DNA of 64,000 nucleotides. Origin: Phytophthora sp. 'mugwort'. Taxonomy: Eukaryota > Oomycota > Peronosporomycetes > Peronosporales > Peronosporaceae. Location: assembly GCA_033558025.1 (NCBI GenBank), contig JAUCEF010000014.1, positions 2,852,001 to 2,916,000 on the forward strand. Direction: 5' to 3'. The notes under the pieces were generated by a model that was not told the DNA's origin, made no database searches, and saw nothing but the letters and a program-made list of their open reading frames with translations. Each line of letters begins with the position of its first letter. Within the stretch, counting starts at the first letter, position 1. Positions 32,297 to 44,396 of the stretch are shown one piece after another. The translations under genes were made by a program, and so were the position numbers.

Positions 32297-33156
32297 GGTT
32301 ATGAGCCCAAGCACCATGTCCTCTGCCCAAGACGCCTCGACCAAGGTCTCCATTGACAAGTTCAACGGGGACAACTACGCGACGTGGAACCGCTACATGC
32401 GTGGCGTGTTCCTGACCAAGTCGACGTGGCATGTCGTGAACCGTGAGACGACGCCAAGCTACACGGACTCGCGGGCCAAGGACGACTACGTCAAGTTGAG
32501 CAACATCGCTTTCGGACTGATGCTGCTCCACATGGACGCGGACTACCACCATGTGGTCGACGACTGCGAGGAAGCGTGGGTTGCCTGGTCGCGCCTGAAG
32601 ACGCTGTACGGTGGTTCGCAGAAGGCTGGACGCATCTACCTGAAGCGCCAACTCTTCAGCATGGAGATGTCGGAAGGCGGCAATGTGTTGCATCATTGCA
32701 ACGAGGTCCTCAACATCAGCGCCAAGCTCAGCAGCATCGGTGCCAAGATGGAGGACGAGGACGTGGCGATCTGCTTGTTGCGCAGCCTCCCCAAGAGCTA
32801 CGAGAACGTCGTGCTGAACTTGGAGATGAGCAGCGCTGAACTGCGGTCGCAAGACGTCGTGAAGGTGCTCACGAACGAGCACATCAAGAGACAAGGCGAG
32901 AAGACGGCGACGGTGAAGACGGAGAACGCGGCCAAGGCGTTCAACACCGACCGAGAGTCTCGCCAGTGTACGTACTGCGGAAAAGTGGGGCATGTCATTG
33001 ACAAGTGCTGGACCAAGCAGAAGGACGAGAACCGAGGGCCGAGACGCGGCGGCAACGGCCGTGGACGCGGGGCCAACAGCATCCAGTGGAGAAACGACAG
33101 CAACGGCTACGACTACAACTACGATCGAGTAGCGTTCGCGGTTTCACTGGAATGTG
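32297..33156 (+). pseudogene. Copia family A gag fragment, copy CA4
   Basis: Begins with the primer-binding site, ATG at 32301 and an open gag: [19 protein letters not shown] (UBN2/DUF4219-type start), [17 protein letters not shown], zinc knuckle [14 protein letters not shown] and a Gly/Arg-rich stretch. It breaks off after AFAVSLEC where an LTR in opposite orientation begins. CA8 (47019 onward) has the same orientation and subfamily but starts near the end of integrase, so CA4 and CA8 may be parts of one element with about 1 kb lost. Confidence 0.88.
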
Positions 33157-33495
33157 TGATGAAAGGTATGGATCTTGGACACGAAGCTTGTACGAAGCGG
33201 AGGGAGGGACGTCGCAGACGGCGGGACCGGAACGAAGGCACTTGAGGGGTAGAATGAAGATTCGAAAGTGATTGAATTGTTGGAGCTTACACCCTACTGT
33301 TATAGACACGCGACCCTGCGTCCTATCACCTAGTGCATCTAATCAACCATCACTCACCGGTGTTCGTCCAATCATCCTACTCGTCTAATCATCGGTGGCG
33401 TAAACAACGTACCGTAAACATCGCGGGATCGTGTTGGACCGGTTCGGGTTAACCGGTTACTGGTACACAGTACCAAAACCCGGCAACCCTCAATA
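33157..33495 (-). repeat. Family A LTR (339 bp, Ab), 3' LTR of CA5
   Basis: Reverse of the Ab LTR; the polypurine tract of CA5 adjoins on its right. Left neighbour is the cut gag of CA4 (…GGAATG). Confidence 0.92.
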
Positions 33496-36400
33496 CGCCC
33501 CCTCAATGCGAACACGCGTGGATTCCGAGGGACGCCGTCAGATCCGTGTGTCGCGGTCCTGGCAGTGCCTTGGTCATGATGTCCGCCAGCATGATAGAAG
33601 TCTCGCAGTACTCGAGCTTGACTTCGCCGCGCTTGACCTCATCACGGATGTGATGGTACTTGATGTCGATGTGCTTGGCGCGACCATGGTTCACTGGGTT
33701 CTTCGTCATCTTGATGCACGACTGGTTGTCTTCGAGGATCTTGAGCTCTGGCCCCGATTTGTTCGCTGCCGTCAAAATCTCGCACAACAGGCGATGAATC
33801 CACTTGCCTTCTTGGATCGCCAGACTGAGTGCGATGTACTCCGCCTCACTCGTAGACAGCGAAACACTTGACTGCTTCTTGCTTCCCCAGCTCACTGGTG
33901 CACCCATTAGCATGAACGTGTAGCCGGAAGTCGACTTGCGGTCCGCGAGGTCGCCAGCCCAGTCCGCGTCCGAGTACCCGCGAAAGTCGATGTTGTCACC
34001 CGGCTTGAAGCAGATCCCATGCGTCTTGGTGCCTTGCAGGTAGCGAAAGATACGCTTGACCGCAACCCAGTGTTCTTCTTGAGGGTTCTCCATGAAGCGC
34101 GACGCATAGCCAACGGCGTACGCGATGTCCGGGCGCGTGGCAGTCATCAAGTGCATCAGAGCACCAACAGCTTCGCGAAACGGAGCGTTCACCTTAGTCG
34201 CTGCGTCACTTGAAATCAGTCGAGTGCTTATGTCGACGGGACTCACCACGGCCTTGCACTCGTCCACACCAAAACGCTTGAGAATGTCATCCACATAGCG
34301 GCGCTGACACATCGTCACGCTGCCGTCCGGGCCGTCCACCAATTCGATCCCAAGAACGAACGCGCACTTGCCGCTGTCGGTCATCTCGAAGCGTGTCTTG
34401 AGGTCGGTCTTCGTGCGTGAGATCAGTTCGGGTGAACTTCCGGTAATCAGCACGTCATCCACGTAGACCAGCACTAGCACACAGTGACCGTCAACGATCT
34501 TGATGTAGAGGCACGGGTCGAACGCCGATACTTGAAAGCCGATGGAGCACACGAACTCGTCGAAGGTCTCGTTCCACACGCGCGAAGCTTGCTTGAGACC
34601 GTAGATCGCCTTCACCAATTCCAGGCAGTCGAAGTCACCGTCGAGATCAACACCTTCGGGGACCGCGCAGAACACCAGTTCTTTCATTATCCCGTACAGG
34701 AAAGCTGTCACCACGTCGAGTTGGTCGAGGGGCCAGTCAAAATACTTGGTAATCGCGATGATCATGCGCAGCGTCACGTACTTGACCACGGGCGAGAACG
34801 TCTCGGTGTAGTCGATGCCGTACTTCTGCTTGAACCCCTTGGCCACGAGGCGCGCCTTGTACTTCTCGATCGATCCGTCCGCTTTGCGCTTGATCTTGAA
34901 CACCCACTTGGTGCCGATGGCGCGTTGTCCGTTAGGCAACTTGGCAGCACGAAACAACCACGAAGTCGCATCGATTCGAGCTCAGCACGAATCGCCTTGC
35001 GCCAGTGCACTTGGTCGGGGCCGTTCACCGCTTCTTGGAATGTCGTCGGCTCCGATAGATCGCCTGCTTCGACGGCATTGGCACTTGCACGCCAAAAAAC
35101 CGGTGGAGTCGATTCTTCATCTTGGTCTCCAGACTTTTCTTCTTCGTCTGCGTCTGCTCGGTGCGGAGGGGAGTAGTTCGGCGCACTTGCTTCTTCCAGT
35201 CCAGGTCGATGACGCACAGCTCGCGGTTTTCTGGCAGCTTCATCTTCGTCACTCGGGCGGCTCTTGCGCTTCCCTGCCTGCGTGTACTCCGTCTGGCGGA
35301 AACCATCATTGTCGATGTCGAGCGAGTCGAAGTCCAGGTCGTCGACATCTTCATCGGAAATCGTCGGTGAACATCCAAAGGTCGACTCATCGAAGTTGAC
35401 ATCGCGACTGATGACCACCTGCCCCGCCTCGATGTCATAAAGTCGATACGCCTTGGACACTTCTTCGTAACCCAGGAACAGTCCAGCGCGAGCCTTGGGA
35501 TCCCACTTGAGCCGCTTCTCCTTCGGAGTCAGAATGTACGTCCGACAGCCGAACACACGCATGTGCTTCACACTCGGCTTGGAGTTGTAAACGATCTCGA
35601 ACGGAGTCTTGTGCTCGATCTTGGGTGACGGCAGACGATTCTTCACGTAGATGGCAGTCATGGCCGCCTCAGCCCAGAAACACTTGTCCAGCTTAGCGTG
35701 ATGCAGCATGCTGCGGCCGATCGTAACGATAGTTCGGATGGCTCGCTCTGCCGTGCCGTTCGTCTGGTGCGCGTACGGAACCGTGGTTTGCTGCTCGATG
35801 CCTTCGTCTTCGTAGAAGTCGTTGAGCGAGTTGGTCGCAAACTCACGAGCTCCGTCGTGCCGCACAAACTTGACCTTCTTGCCGAACTGCTTCTGCACCT
35901 TCATGATGTACGTCTTGATGCAGTCTTCGCTCTCCGACTTGACACGCAGGCAGAAACCCTTCATGCATCCACTGGCTTCGTCCACGATCAGTAGCAGGTA
36001 CTTGCTGCCGCCAAGCGAGTTTTCCTCCATGGGTCCGCAGATGTCGAAGTGGAGCAGCTCAAATGTGTCGTAGCGACGCTTGTCACGGTTGCTTGGGAAT
36101 GGTTTTTGGACCATTTTACCTTGCTGGCAACCACGACACAGACTTGGTCCGCTCGACTTGAAAGGTGCCTTCGCGTCCTTAATCATGTGGTTGTCGACCA
36201 TCTTGCGAAGAACCTCAACCGGAGCGTGACCCATGCGCGCGTGCAGGTCGACAGTCTTGCCACTCGTCGCCGCATTCGCCGATCGCTGAGGCGTCTGAAG
36301 CCAGTAGAGTCCATCCATGAGGTTTGCCGTCGCCACCACTTGCTTGGAGCCTTTGTGCGCAATCTGCATCTTGGTGCCGTCGAACACCACTTGAAACTTG

Positions 36401-37542
36401 TCACTTTTGTTGATCTGCGGTACCGAAAGCAGATTCTTGCTCATGCTTGGCACGTACAGCGCGTTCTTGATCTCGATCTCGCGCTCGTCGCCATTGGGCA
36501 GAACCACTTGTTCCACGATGGTCCCCACACCCATGATGGCCGCCTTGTTGCCGTCGGCCACCGAAAGTTCGCCTTCGTTCCGCTCAATCAAATGGACGAA
36601 CTTGGTCTTGTCGTTGCAGATGTGGTGCGTTGCGCCGCTGTCGACCGCCCACATCCCGGACACATTCTTGCCCGTCGAAACCCCACATTCCAGTGAAACC
36701 GCGAACGCTACTCGATCGTAGTCGTAGTCGTAGCCGTCGCTGTCGTTTCTCCACTGGATGCTGTTGGCCCCGCGTCCACGGCCGTTGCCGCCGCGTCTCG
36801 GTCCTCGGTTCTCGTCCTTCTGCTTGGTCCAGCACTTGTCAATCGTGTGCCCCACTTTTCCGCAGTACGTACACTGGCGAGACTCTCGGTCGGTGTTGAA
36901 CGCCTTGGCCGTGTTCTCCGTCTTCACCGTCGCCGTCTTCTCGCCTTGTCTCTTGATGTGCTCATTCGTGAGCACCTTCACGACGTCTTGCGACCGCAGT
37001 TCAGCGCTGCTCATCTCCAAGTTCAGCACGACGTTCTCGTAGCTCTTGGGGAGGCTGCGCAACAAGCAGATCGCCACGTCCTCGTCCTCCATCTTGGCAC
37101 CGTGCTGCTGAGCTTGACGCTGATGTTGAGGACCTCGTTGCAATGATGCAACACATTGCCGCCTTCCGACATCTCCATGCTGAAGAGTTGGCGCTTCAGG
37201 TAGATGCGACCAGCCTTCTGCGAACCACCGTACAGCGTCTTCAGGCGCGACCAGGCAACCCACGCTTCCTCGCAGTCGTCGACCACATGGTGGTAGTCCG
37301 CGTCCATGTGGAGCAGCATCAGTCCGAAAGCGATGTTGCTCAACTTGACGTAGTCGTCCTTGACCCGCGAGTCTGTGTAGCTTGGCGTCGTCTTACGGTT
37401 CACGACATGCCACGTCGACTTGGTCAGGAACACGCCACGCATGTAGCGGTTCCACGTCGCGTAGTTGTCCCCGTTGAACTTGTCAATGGAGACCTTGGTC
37501 GAGGCGTCTTGGGCAGAGGACATGGTGCTTGGGCTCATAACC
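33496..37542 (-). pseudogene. Copia family A gag-pol, copy CA5 (two frameshifts)
   Basis: Complete in length from ATG 37538 to TGA 33503, with both LTRs (37543-37881 and 33157-33495). All domains are present: gag, [14 protein letters not shown] knuckle, AVDSGATHH protease, integrase ([18 protein letters not shown]), RT (YVDDVLITG) and RNase H ([10 protein letters not shown]). Two defects: bases are missing near 37100 in gag (LSST/VPRWR against [13 protein letters not shown]), and one base near 34955 in the RT start (gaaacaaccacg against gaaacacaccacg in CA10). Nearly identical to CA10. Confidence 0.92.
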
Positions 37543-37881
37543 TGATGAAAGGTATGGATCTTGGACACGAAGCTTGTACGAAGCGGAGGGAGGGACGTCG
37601 CAGACGGCGGGACCGGAGCGAAGGCACTTGAGGGGTAGAATGAAGATTCGAAAGTGATTGAATTGTTGGAGCTTACACCCTACTGTTATAGACACGTGAC
37701 CCTGCGTCCTATCACCTAGTGCATCTAATCAACCATCACTCACCGGTGTTCGTCCAATCATCCTACCCGTCTAATCATCGGTGGCGTAAACAACGTACCG
37801 TAAACATCGCGGGATCGTGTTGGACCGGTTCGGGTTAACCGGTTACTGGTACACAGTACCAAAACCTGGCAACCCTCAATA
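37543..37881 (-). repeat. Family A LTR (339 bp, Ab) shared by CA5 and CA6
   Basis: Primer-binding site of CA5 is on the left and polypurine tract plus pol end of CA6 on the right, in the same orientation. CA6 is otherwise Aa-like at its far LTR, so this shared LTR joins two subfamilies. Confidence 0.92.
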
Positions 37882-39658
37882 CGCCCCCTCAATGCGAACA
37901 CGCGTGGATTCCGAGGGACGCCGTCAGATCCGTGTGTCGCGGTCCTGGCAGTGCCTTGGTCATGATGTCCGCCAGCATGATAGAAGTCTCGCAGTACTCG
38001 AGCTTGACTTCGCCGCGCTTGACCTCATCACGGATGTAATGGTACTTGATGTCGATGTGCTTGGCGCGACCATGGTTCACTGGGTTCTTCGTCATCTTGA
38101 TGCACGACTGGTTGTCTTCGCGGATCTTGAGCTCGGGTCCAGTCTCGTTGGCAGCCGCAAAAATCTCGCATAGCAGGCGATGAATCCACTTGCCTTCTTG
38201 GATCGCCAGACTGAGCGCGATGTATTCCGCCTCGCTCGTAGACAGCGAAACACTTGACTGCTTCTTGCTTCCCCAGCTCACTGGCGCACCCATCAGCATG
38301 AACGTGTAGCCGGAAGTCGACTTGCGGTCCGCGAGGTCGCCAGCCCAGTCCGCATCCGAATACCCACGAAAGTCGATCTTGTTGCCTGGCTTGAAACAGA
38401 TTCCATGCGTCTTGGTGCCTTGTAGATAGCGAAAAATGCGCTTGACCGCAACCCAGTGTTCCTCTTGGGGGATCTCCATGAAGCGCGATACATAGCCTAC
38501 TGCGTACGCGATATCCGGGCGAGTAGCAGTCATCAAGTGCATGAGGGCACCCACAGCTTCGCGAAACGGAGCGTTCACCTTGGTCGCTGCGTCACTTGGA
38601 ACCAGTCGAGTGCTCATGTCTACCGGACTCACCACAGCCTTGCACTCGTCCATACCGAAACGCTTCAGGATATCATCCACATAACGCCGCTGGCACATCG
38701 TCACGCTGCCGTCCGGGCCATCCACCAGCTCGATTCCAAGGACGAACACACACTTGCCACTGTCAGTCATTTCGAAGCGTGTCTTGAGGTCGTTCTTCGT
38801 GCGTGAGATCAGCTCGGGTGAACTTCCGGTGACCAACACATCGTCAACGTAGACCAGCACGAGCACACAGTGGCCATCGACAACCTTGATGTAGAGGCAC
38901 GGGTCGAAGGCTGAAACTTGAAAACCGATAGAACACACGAATTCGTCGAAGGTCTCGTTCCATACGCGCGAAGCTTGCTTGAGACCGTAAATCGCCTTCA
39001 CCAATTCCAGGCAGTCGAAATCACCATCCAGCTCGACGCCTTCAGGAACCACGCAGAACACCAACTCCTTCATGACGCCGTACAGAAATGCCGTTACCAC
39101 GTCGAGTTGGTCGAGGGGCCAGTCGAAATACTTGGCAATCGCGATGACCATGCGCAGCGTCACGTACTTGACCACGGGCGAGAACGTCTCCGTGTAGTCG
39201 ATGCCGTACTTTTGCTTGAAACCCTTGGCCACCAGGCGCGCCTTGTACTTCTCGATCGATCCGTCGGCTTTGCGCTTAATCTTGAACACCCACTTGGTAC
39301 CGATGGCGCTTTGTCCGCTGGGCAACTTGGCAGCACGAAACACACCACGAAGTCGCATCGACTTTAACTCAGCACGAATCGCCTTGCGCCAGTGCAGTTG
39401 GTCCGGGCCGTTGACCGCTTCTTGGAATGTCGACGGCTCCGATAAGTCCACGGCTGCTTCGACCGCGTTGACACTTGCACGCCAAACACAGATGGAGTCG
39501 ATTCTTCATCTTGGTCTCCAGACTTTTCTTCTTCATCTGCGTCTGTTCGGTGCGAAGGGGAGTCGTTCGGTGCACTTGCTTCTTCCAGTCCAGGTCGATG
39601 ACGCACAGCGCGCGGTCTTCTGGCAGCTTCATCTTCGTCACTCGGGCGGCTCTTGCGC
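37882..39658 (-). pseudogene. Copia family A pol 3' part, copy CA6 (left half)
   Basis: RNase H and RT of CA6, from TGA near 37889 to the linker before RT, where CA7 is inserted. RT has [14 protein letters not shown] and RNase H has [19 protein letters not shown]. One A is missing near 39485 (GVQVST against WRASAN in sister copies). The last five bases, TGCGC (39654-39658), are the target site duplicated by CA7. Confidence 0.9.
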
Positions 39659-40001
39659 TATTGAGGGTTGCCAGGTTTTGGTACTGTGTACCAGTAACCG
39701 GTTAACCCGAACCGGTCCAACATGATCCCGCGATGTTTACGGTACGTTGTTTACGCAACCGATGATTAGACGAGTAGGATGATTGGACGAGTGCGGAGTG
39801 TTGGTGATTGGATGCACCAAATGATTGGATGCAGGGCTGCATATCTATGTGGTAGACTAGGTAGTGTAAGCTCCGATAAATCAATCACTTTCGAATCTTC
39901 CTTCTTCAGCTCAAGTGGTCTTCACTCCGGTCCCCGCACCCAAGTGCAGAACTCCCTCCGCTCAACCCAAGCCTCGCTTCAAGACCTCAACACCTTTATC
40001 A
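39659..40001 (+). repeat. CA7 5' LTR (343 bp, Aa)
   Basis: TATTGAGGG...CTTTATCA, preceded by TGCGC and followed by the primer-binding site. Only three substitutions against the 3' LTR were noticed by eye. Confidence 0.95.
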
Positions 40002-40013
40002 GGTTATGAGCCC
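40002..40013 (+). promoter_or_regulatory. Primer-binding site (half-tRNA initiator Met)
   Basis: GGTTATGAGCCC directly abuts the 5' LTR. It is complementary to GGGCTCATAACC, the anticodon stem-loop of eukaryotic initiator tRNA-Met, so priming by a tRNA fragment, as in Drosophila copia and Ty5, is expected. The gag ATG lies inside it. The same 12 bases abut every intact 5' LTR of families A and B here. Confidence 0.8.
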
Positions 40014-43000
40014 AAGCACCATGTCCTCTGCCCAAGACGTCTCGACCAAGGTCTCCATCGACAAGTTCAACGGAGACAACTACGCGACGTGGAACCGCTA
40101 CATGCGTGGCGTGTTCCTGACCAAGTCGACGTGGCATGTGGTGAATCGGGAAACGTCTCCATCCTTTACGGACTCCCGGGCCAAGGACGAGTATGTCAAG
40201 TCGAGCAACATCGCTTTTGGACTGATGTTGCTTCACATGGACGCCGACTACCATCATGTGGTCGATGACTGCGAGGAAGCATGGATCGCGTGGACGCGCT
40301 TGAAGACGCTGTACGGTGGATCGCAGAAGGCTGGTCGCATCTACCTGAAGCGACAGCTCTTCAGCATGGAGATGTCGGAAGGCGGCAATGTGTTGCATCA
40401 TTGCAATGATGTCCTGAACATCAGCGCCAAGCTCAGCAGCATCGGCGCCAAGATGGAGGACGAGGACGTGGCGATCTGCTTGCTGCGCAGTCTCCCCAAG
40501 AGCTACGAGAACGTCGTGCTGAACTTGGAGATGAGCAATGCAGAGCTGCGGTCGCAAGACGTTGTGAAGGTGCTCACGAACGAGCACATCAAGCGACAAG
40601 GCGAGAAGACGGCGACGGTGAAGACTGAGAACGCGGCCAAGGCGTTCAACACCGACCGTGAGCCTCGCCAATGCACGTACTGCGGAAAATTGGGGCATGT
40701 CATTGACAAGTGCTGGACCAAGCAGAAGGACGAGAACCGAGGGCCAAGACGCGGCGGCAACGGCCGTGGACGCGGGGCCAACAACATCCAGTGGAGAAAC
40801 GACAGCGACGGCTACGACAACGACTACGATCGAGTGGCGTTCGCGGTTTCCCTGGAATGTGGAGTTTCGACGGACAAGAATGTGTCCGGGATGTGGGCGG
40901 TCGACAGCGGTGCCACGCACCATATTTGCAACGACAAGTCCAAGTTCGCCAATTTGATCGAGCGAAGTGAAGGCGAACTTTCGGTGGCCGATGGCAACAA
41001 GGCTGCCATCAAGGGTGTGGGGACCATCGTGGAAAGAGTGGTCCTGCCTAACGGCGACGAGCGCGAGATCGAGATCAAGAACGCGCTTTACGTGCCAAAT
41101 ATGAGCAAGAATCTGCTTTCAGTGCCGCAGATAAACAAGCATGGCAAGTTCCAAGTGGTATTTGACGGCACTGAGATGCACGTTTCGCGCAAGGACTCGA
41201 ATCAAGTGGTGGCGACGGCGGATCTCGTGGACGGACTCTACTGGCTTCGCACACCTCAGCGATCGGCAAATGCGGCGACAAGTGGAAGGACGGTCGATTT
41301 GCACGCGCGTATGGGTCACGCTCCAGTCGAGGTTCTTCGCAAGATGGTCGACACCAAGATGATCAAGGACGCGAAAGCACCTTCCAAGTCGAGTGGACCA
41401 AGTGTGTGTCGTGGTTGCCAGCAAGGCAAAATGGTCCAAAAACCATTCCCAAGCAACCGTGACAAGCGTCGCTACGACACATTTGAGCTGCTCCACTTTG
41501 ACATCTGCGGACCCATGGAGGAAAACTCGCTTGGCGGTAGCAAGTACCTGCTCCTGATCGTGGACGAAGCCAGCGGATGCATGAAGGGTTTCTGTCTGCG
41601 TGCCAAGTCGGAAAGTGAAGACTGCATCAAGACATACATCATGAAGGTGCAGACGCAGTTCGGCAAGAAGGTCAAGTTTGTGCGGCACGACGGAGCTCGT
41701 GAGTTTGCGACTAACTCGCTCAAGGATTTTTACGAAGACGAAGGCATCGAGCAGCAAACCACGGTTCCGTACGCGCACCAGACCAACGGCACGGCAGAGC
41801 GAGCCATCCGAACTATCGTCACGATCGGCCGCAGCATGTTGCATCACGCCAAGCTGGACAAGTGTTTCTGGGCTGAGGCGGCGATGACGGCCATCTATGT
41901 GAAGAACCGCCTGCCGTCACCCAAGATCGAGCACAAGACTCCGTTCGAGATCGTCTACAAGTCCAAGCCGAGTGTGAAGCACATGCGTGTTTTCGGCTGT
42001 CGGACGTACATCCTGACTCCGAAGGAGAAGCGACTCAAGTGGGATCCCAAGGCTCGCGCCGGATTGTTTCTGGGTTACGAAGAAGTGTCCAAGGCGTATC
42101 GACTTTATGACATCGAGGCGGGGCAGGTGGTCATCAGTCGCGATGTCAACTTCGATGAATCGACCTTTGGATTTTCACCGTCGATTTCTGATGAAGATGT
42201 CGACGACCTGGACTTCGACTCGCTCGACATCGACGATGATGGTCCGCGCCAGACGGAGTACAAACAGGCAGGGAAGCGCAAGAGCCGCCCGAGTGACGAA
42301 GATGAAGCTGCCAGAAGACCGCGCGCTGTGCGTCATCGACCTGGACTGGAAGAAGCAAGTGCACCGAACGACTCCCCTTCGCACCGAACAGACGCAGATG
42401 AAGAAGAAAAGTCTGGAGACCAAGATGAAGAATCGACTCCATCTGTGTTTTGGCGTGCAAGTGCCAACGCGGTCGAAGCAGCCGTGGACTTATCGGAGCC
42501 GTCGACATTCCAAGAAGCGGTCAACGGCCCGGACCAATTGCACTGGCGCAAGGCGATTCGTGCTGAGTTAAAGTCGATGCGACTTCGTGGTGTGTTTCGT
42601 GCTGCCAAGTTGCCCAGCGGACAAAGCGCCATCGGTACCAAGTGGGTGTTCAAGATTAAGCGCAAAGCCGACGGATCGATCGAGAAGTACAAGGCGCGCC
42701 TGGTGGCCAAGGGTTTCAAGCAAAAGTACGGCATCGACTACACGGAGACGTTCTCGCCCGTGGTCAAGTACGTGACGCTGCGCATGGTCATCGCGATTGC
42801 CAAGTATTTCGACTGGCCCCTCGACCAACTCGACGTGGTAACGGCATTTCTGTACGGCGTCATGAAGGAGTTGGTGTTCTGCGTGGTTCCTGAAGGCGTC
42901 GAGCTGGATGGTGATTTCGACTGCCTGGAATTGGTGAAGGCGATTTACGGTCTCAAGCAAGCTTCGCGCGTATGGAACGAGACCTTCGACGAATTCGTGT

Positions 43001-44046
43001 GTTCTATCGGTTTTCAAGTTTCAGCCTTCGACCCGTGCCTCTACATCAAGGTTGTCGATGGCCACTGTGTGCTCGTGCTGGTCTACGTGGACGATGTGTT
43101 GGTCACCGGAAGTTCACCCGAGCTGATCTCACGCACGAAGAACGACCTCAAGACACGCTTCGAAATGACTGACAGTGGCAAGTGTGTGTTCGTCCTTGGA
43201 ATCGAGCTGGTGGATGGCCCGGACGGCAGCGTGACGATGTGCCAGCGGCGTTATGTGGATGATATCCTGAAGCGTTTCGGTATGGACGAGTGCAAGGCTG
43301 TGGTGAGTCCGGTAGACATGAGCACTCGACTGGTTCCAAGTGACGCAGCGACCAAGGTGAACGCTCCGTTTCGCGAAGCTGTGGGTGCCCTCATGCACTT
43401 GATGACTGCTACTCGCCCGGATATCGCGTACGCAGTAGGCTATGTATCGCGCTTCATGGAGATCCCCCAAGAGGAACACTGGGTTGCGGTCAAGCGCATT
43501 TTTCGCTATCTACAAGGCACCAAGACGCATGGAATCTGTTTCAAGCCAGGCAACAAGATCGACTTTCGTGGGTATTCGGATGCGGACTGGGCTGGCGACC
43601 TCGCGGACCGCAAGTCGACTTCCGGCTACACGTTCATGCTGATGGGTGCGCCAGTGAGCTGGGGAAGCAAGAAGCAGTCAAGTGTTTCGCTGTCTACGAG
43701 CGAGGCGGAATACATCGCGCTCAGTCTGGCGATCCAAGAAGGCAAGTGAATTCATCGCCTGCTATGCGAGATTTTGGCGGCTGCCAACGAGACTGGACCC
43801 GAGCTCAAGATCCGCGAAGACAACCAGTCGTGCATCAAGATGACGAAGAACCCAGTGAACCATGGTCGCGCCAAGCACATCGACATCAAGTACCATTACA
43901 TCCGTGATGAGGTCAAGCGCGGCGAAGTCAAGCTCGAGTACTGCGAGACTTCTATCATGCTGGCGGACATCATGACCAAGGCACTGCCAGGACCGCGACA
44001 CACGGATCTGACGGCGTCCCTCGGAATCCACGCGTGTTCGCATTGA
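40006..44046 (+). pseudogene. CA7 gag-pol, one nonsense codon
   Basis: 1347 codons in one frame. Gag starts [17 protein letters not shown]; knuckle [14 protein letters not shown] at about residue 225; protease [11 protein letters not shown] at about 300; GAG-pre-integrase [18 protein letters not shown] to CRGCQQGKM at about 430-475; integrase FDICGPM, then [11 protein letters not shown], at about 495-610; RT core [16 protein letters not shown] to YVDDVLVTG at about 900-1035; RNase H DADWAGD and [10 protein letters not shown]. The only defect seen is TGA at 43747-43749, where sister copies have TGG (EGKW); this removes the last 99 residues, including most of RNase H's second half. ATG 40021 is an alternative start. 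Confidence 0.94.
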
Positions 44047-44053
44047 GGGGGCG

Positions 44054-44396
44054 TATTGAGGGTTGCCAGGTTTTGGTACTGTGTACCAGTAACCGGTTAA
44101 CCCGAACCGGTCCAACACGATCCCGCGATGTTTACGGTACGTTGTTTACGCAACCGATGATTAGACGAGTAGGATGATTGGACGAGTGCGGAGTGTTGAT
44201 GATTGGATGTACCAAATGATTGGATGCAGGGCTGCATATCTATGTGGTAGACTAGGTAGTGTAAGCTCCGATAAATCAATCACTTTCGAATCTTCCTTCT
44301 TCAGCTCAAGTGGTCTTCACTCCGGTCCCCGCACCCAAGTGCAGAACTCCCTCCGCTCAACCCAAGCCTCGCTTCAAGACCTCAACACCTTTATCA
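44054..44396 (+). repeat. CA7 3' LTR (343 bp, Aa)
   Basis: Follows the polypurine tract and is followed by the TGCGC duplication. Differs from the 5' LTR at a few transitions (for example CACGATCCC against CATGATCCC). Confidence 0.95.

Larger units (their letters stand above)
39659..44396 (+). mobile_element. CA7: complete family A Copia element inside CA6
   Basis: 4738 bp with 343-bp LTRs at both ends, primer-binding site, one gag-pol frame and polypurine tract (TTGAGGGGGCG before 44054). The 5-bp duplication TGCGC flanks it (39654-39658, 44397-44401), and removing it rejoins CA6 pol exactly. High LTR similarity points to a recent insertion. Confidence 0.95.

Noticed and set aside
39979..40923. 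Long antisense ORFs over Copia gag (also 28285-29235, 45754-46698)
   Set aside because: They recur at the same place opposite every family A gag and are rich in Arg, His, Val and Leu, the composition expected from the reverse of this codon usage. No domain is visible, so they are shadows.
41119..41847. 242-codon antisense ORF over Copia integrase (also 44830-45558)
   Set aside because: A shadow of the integrase frame; it appears in every copy only because the copies are similar.
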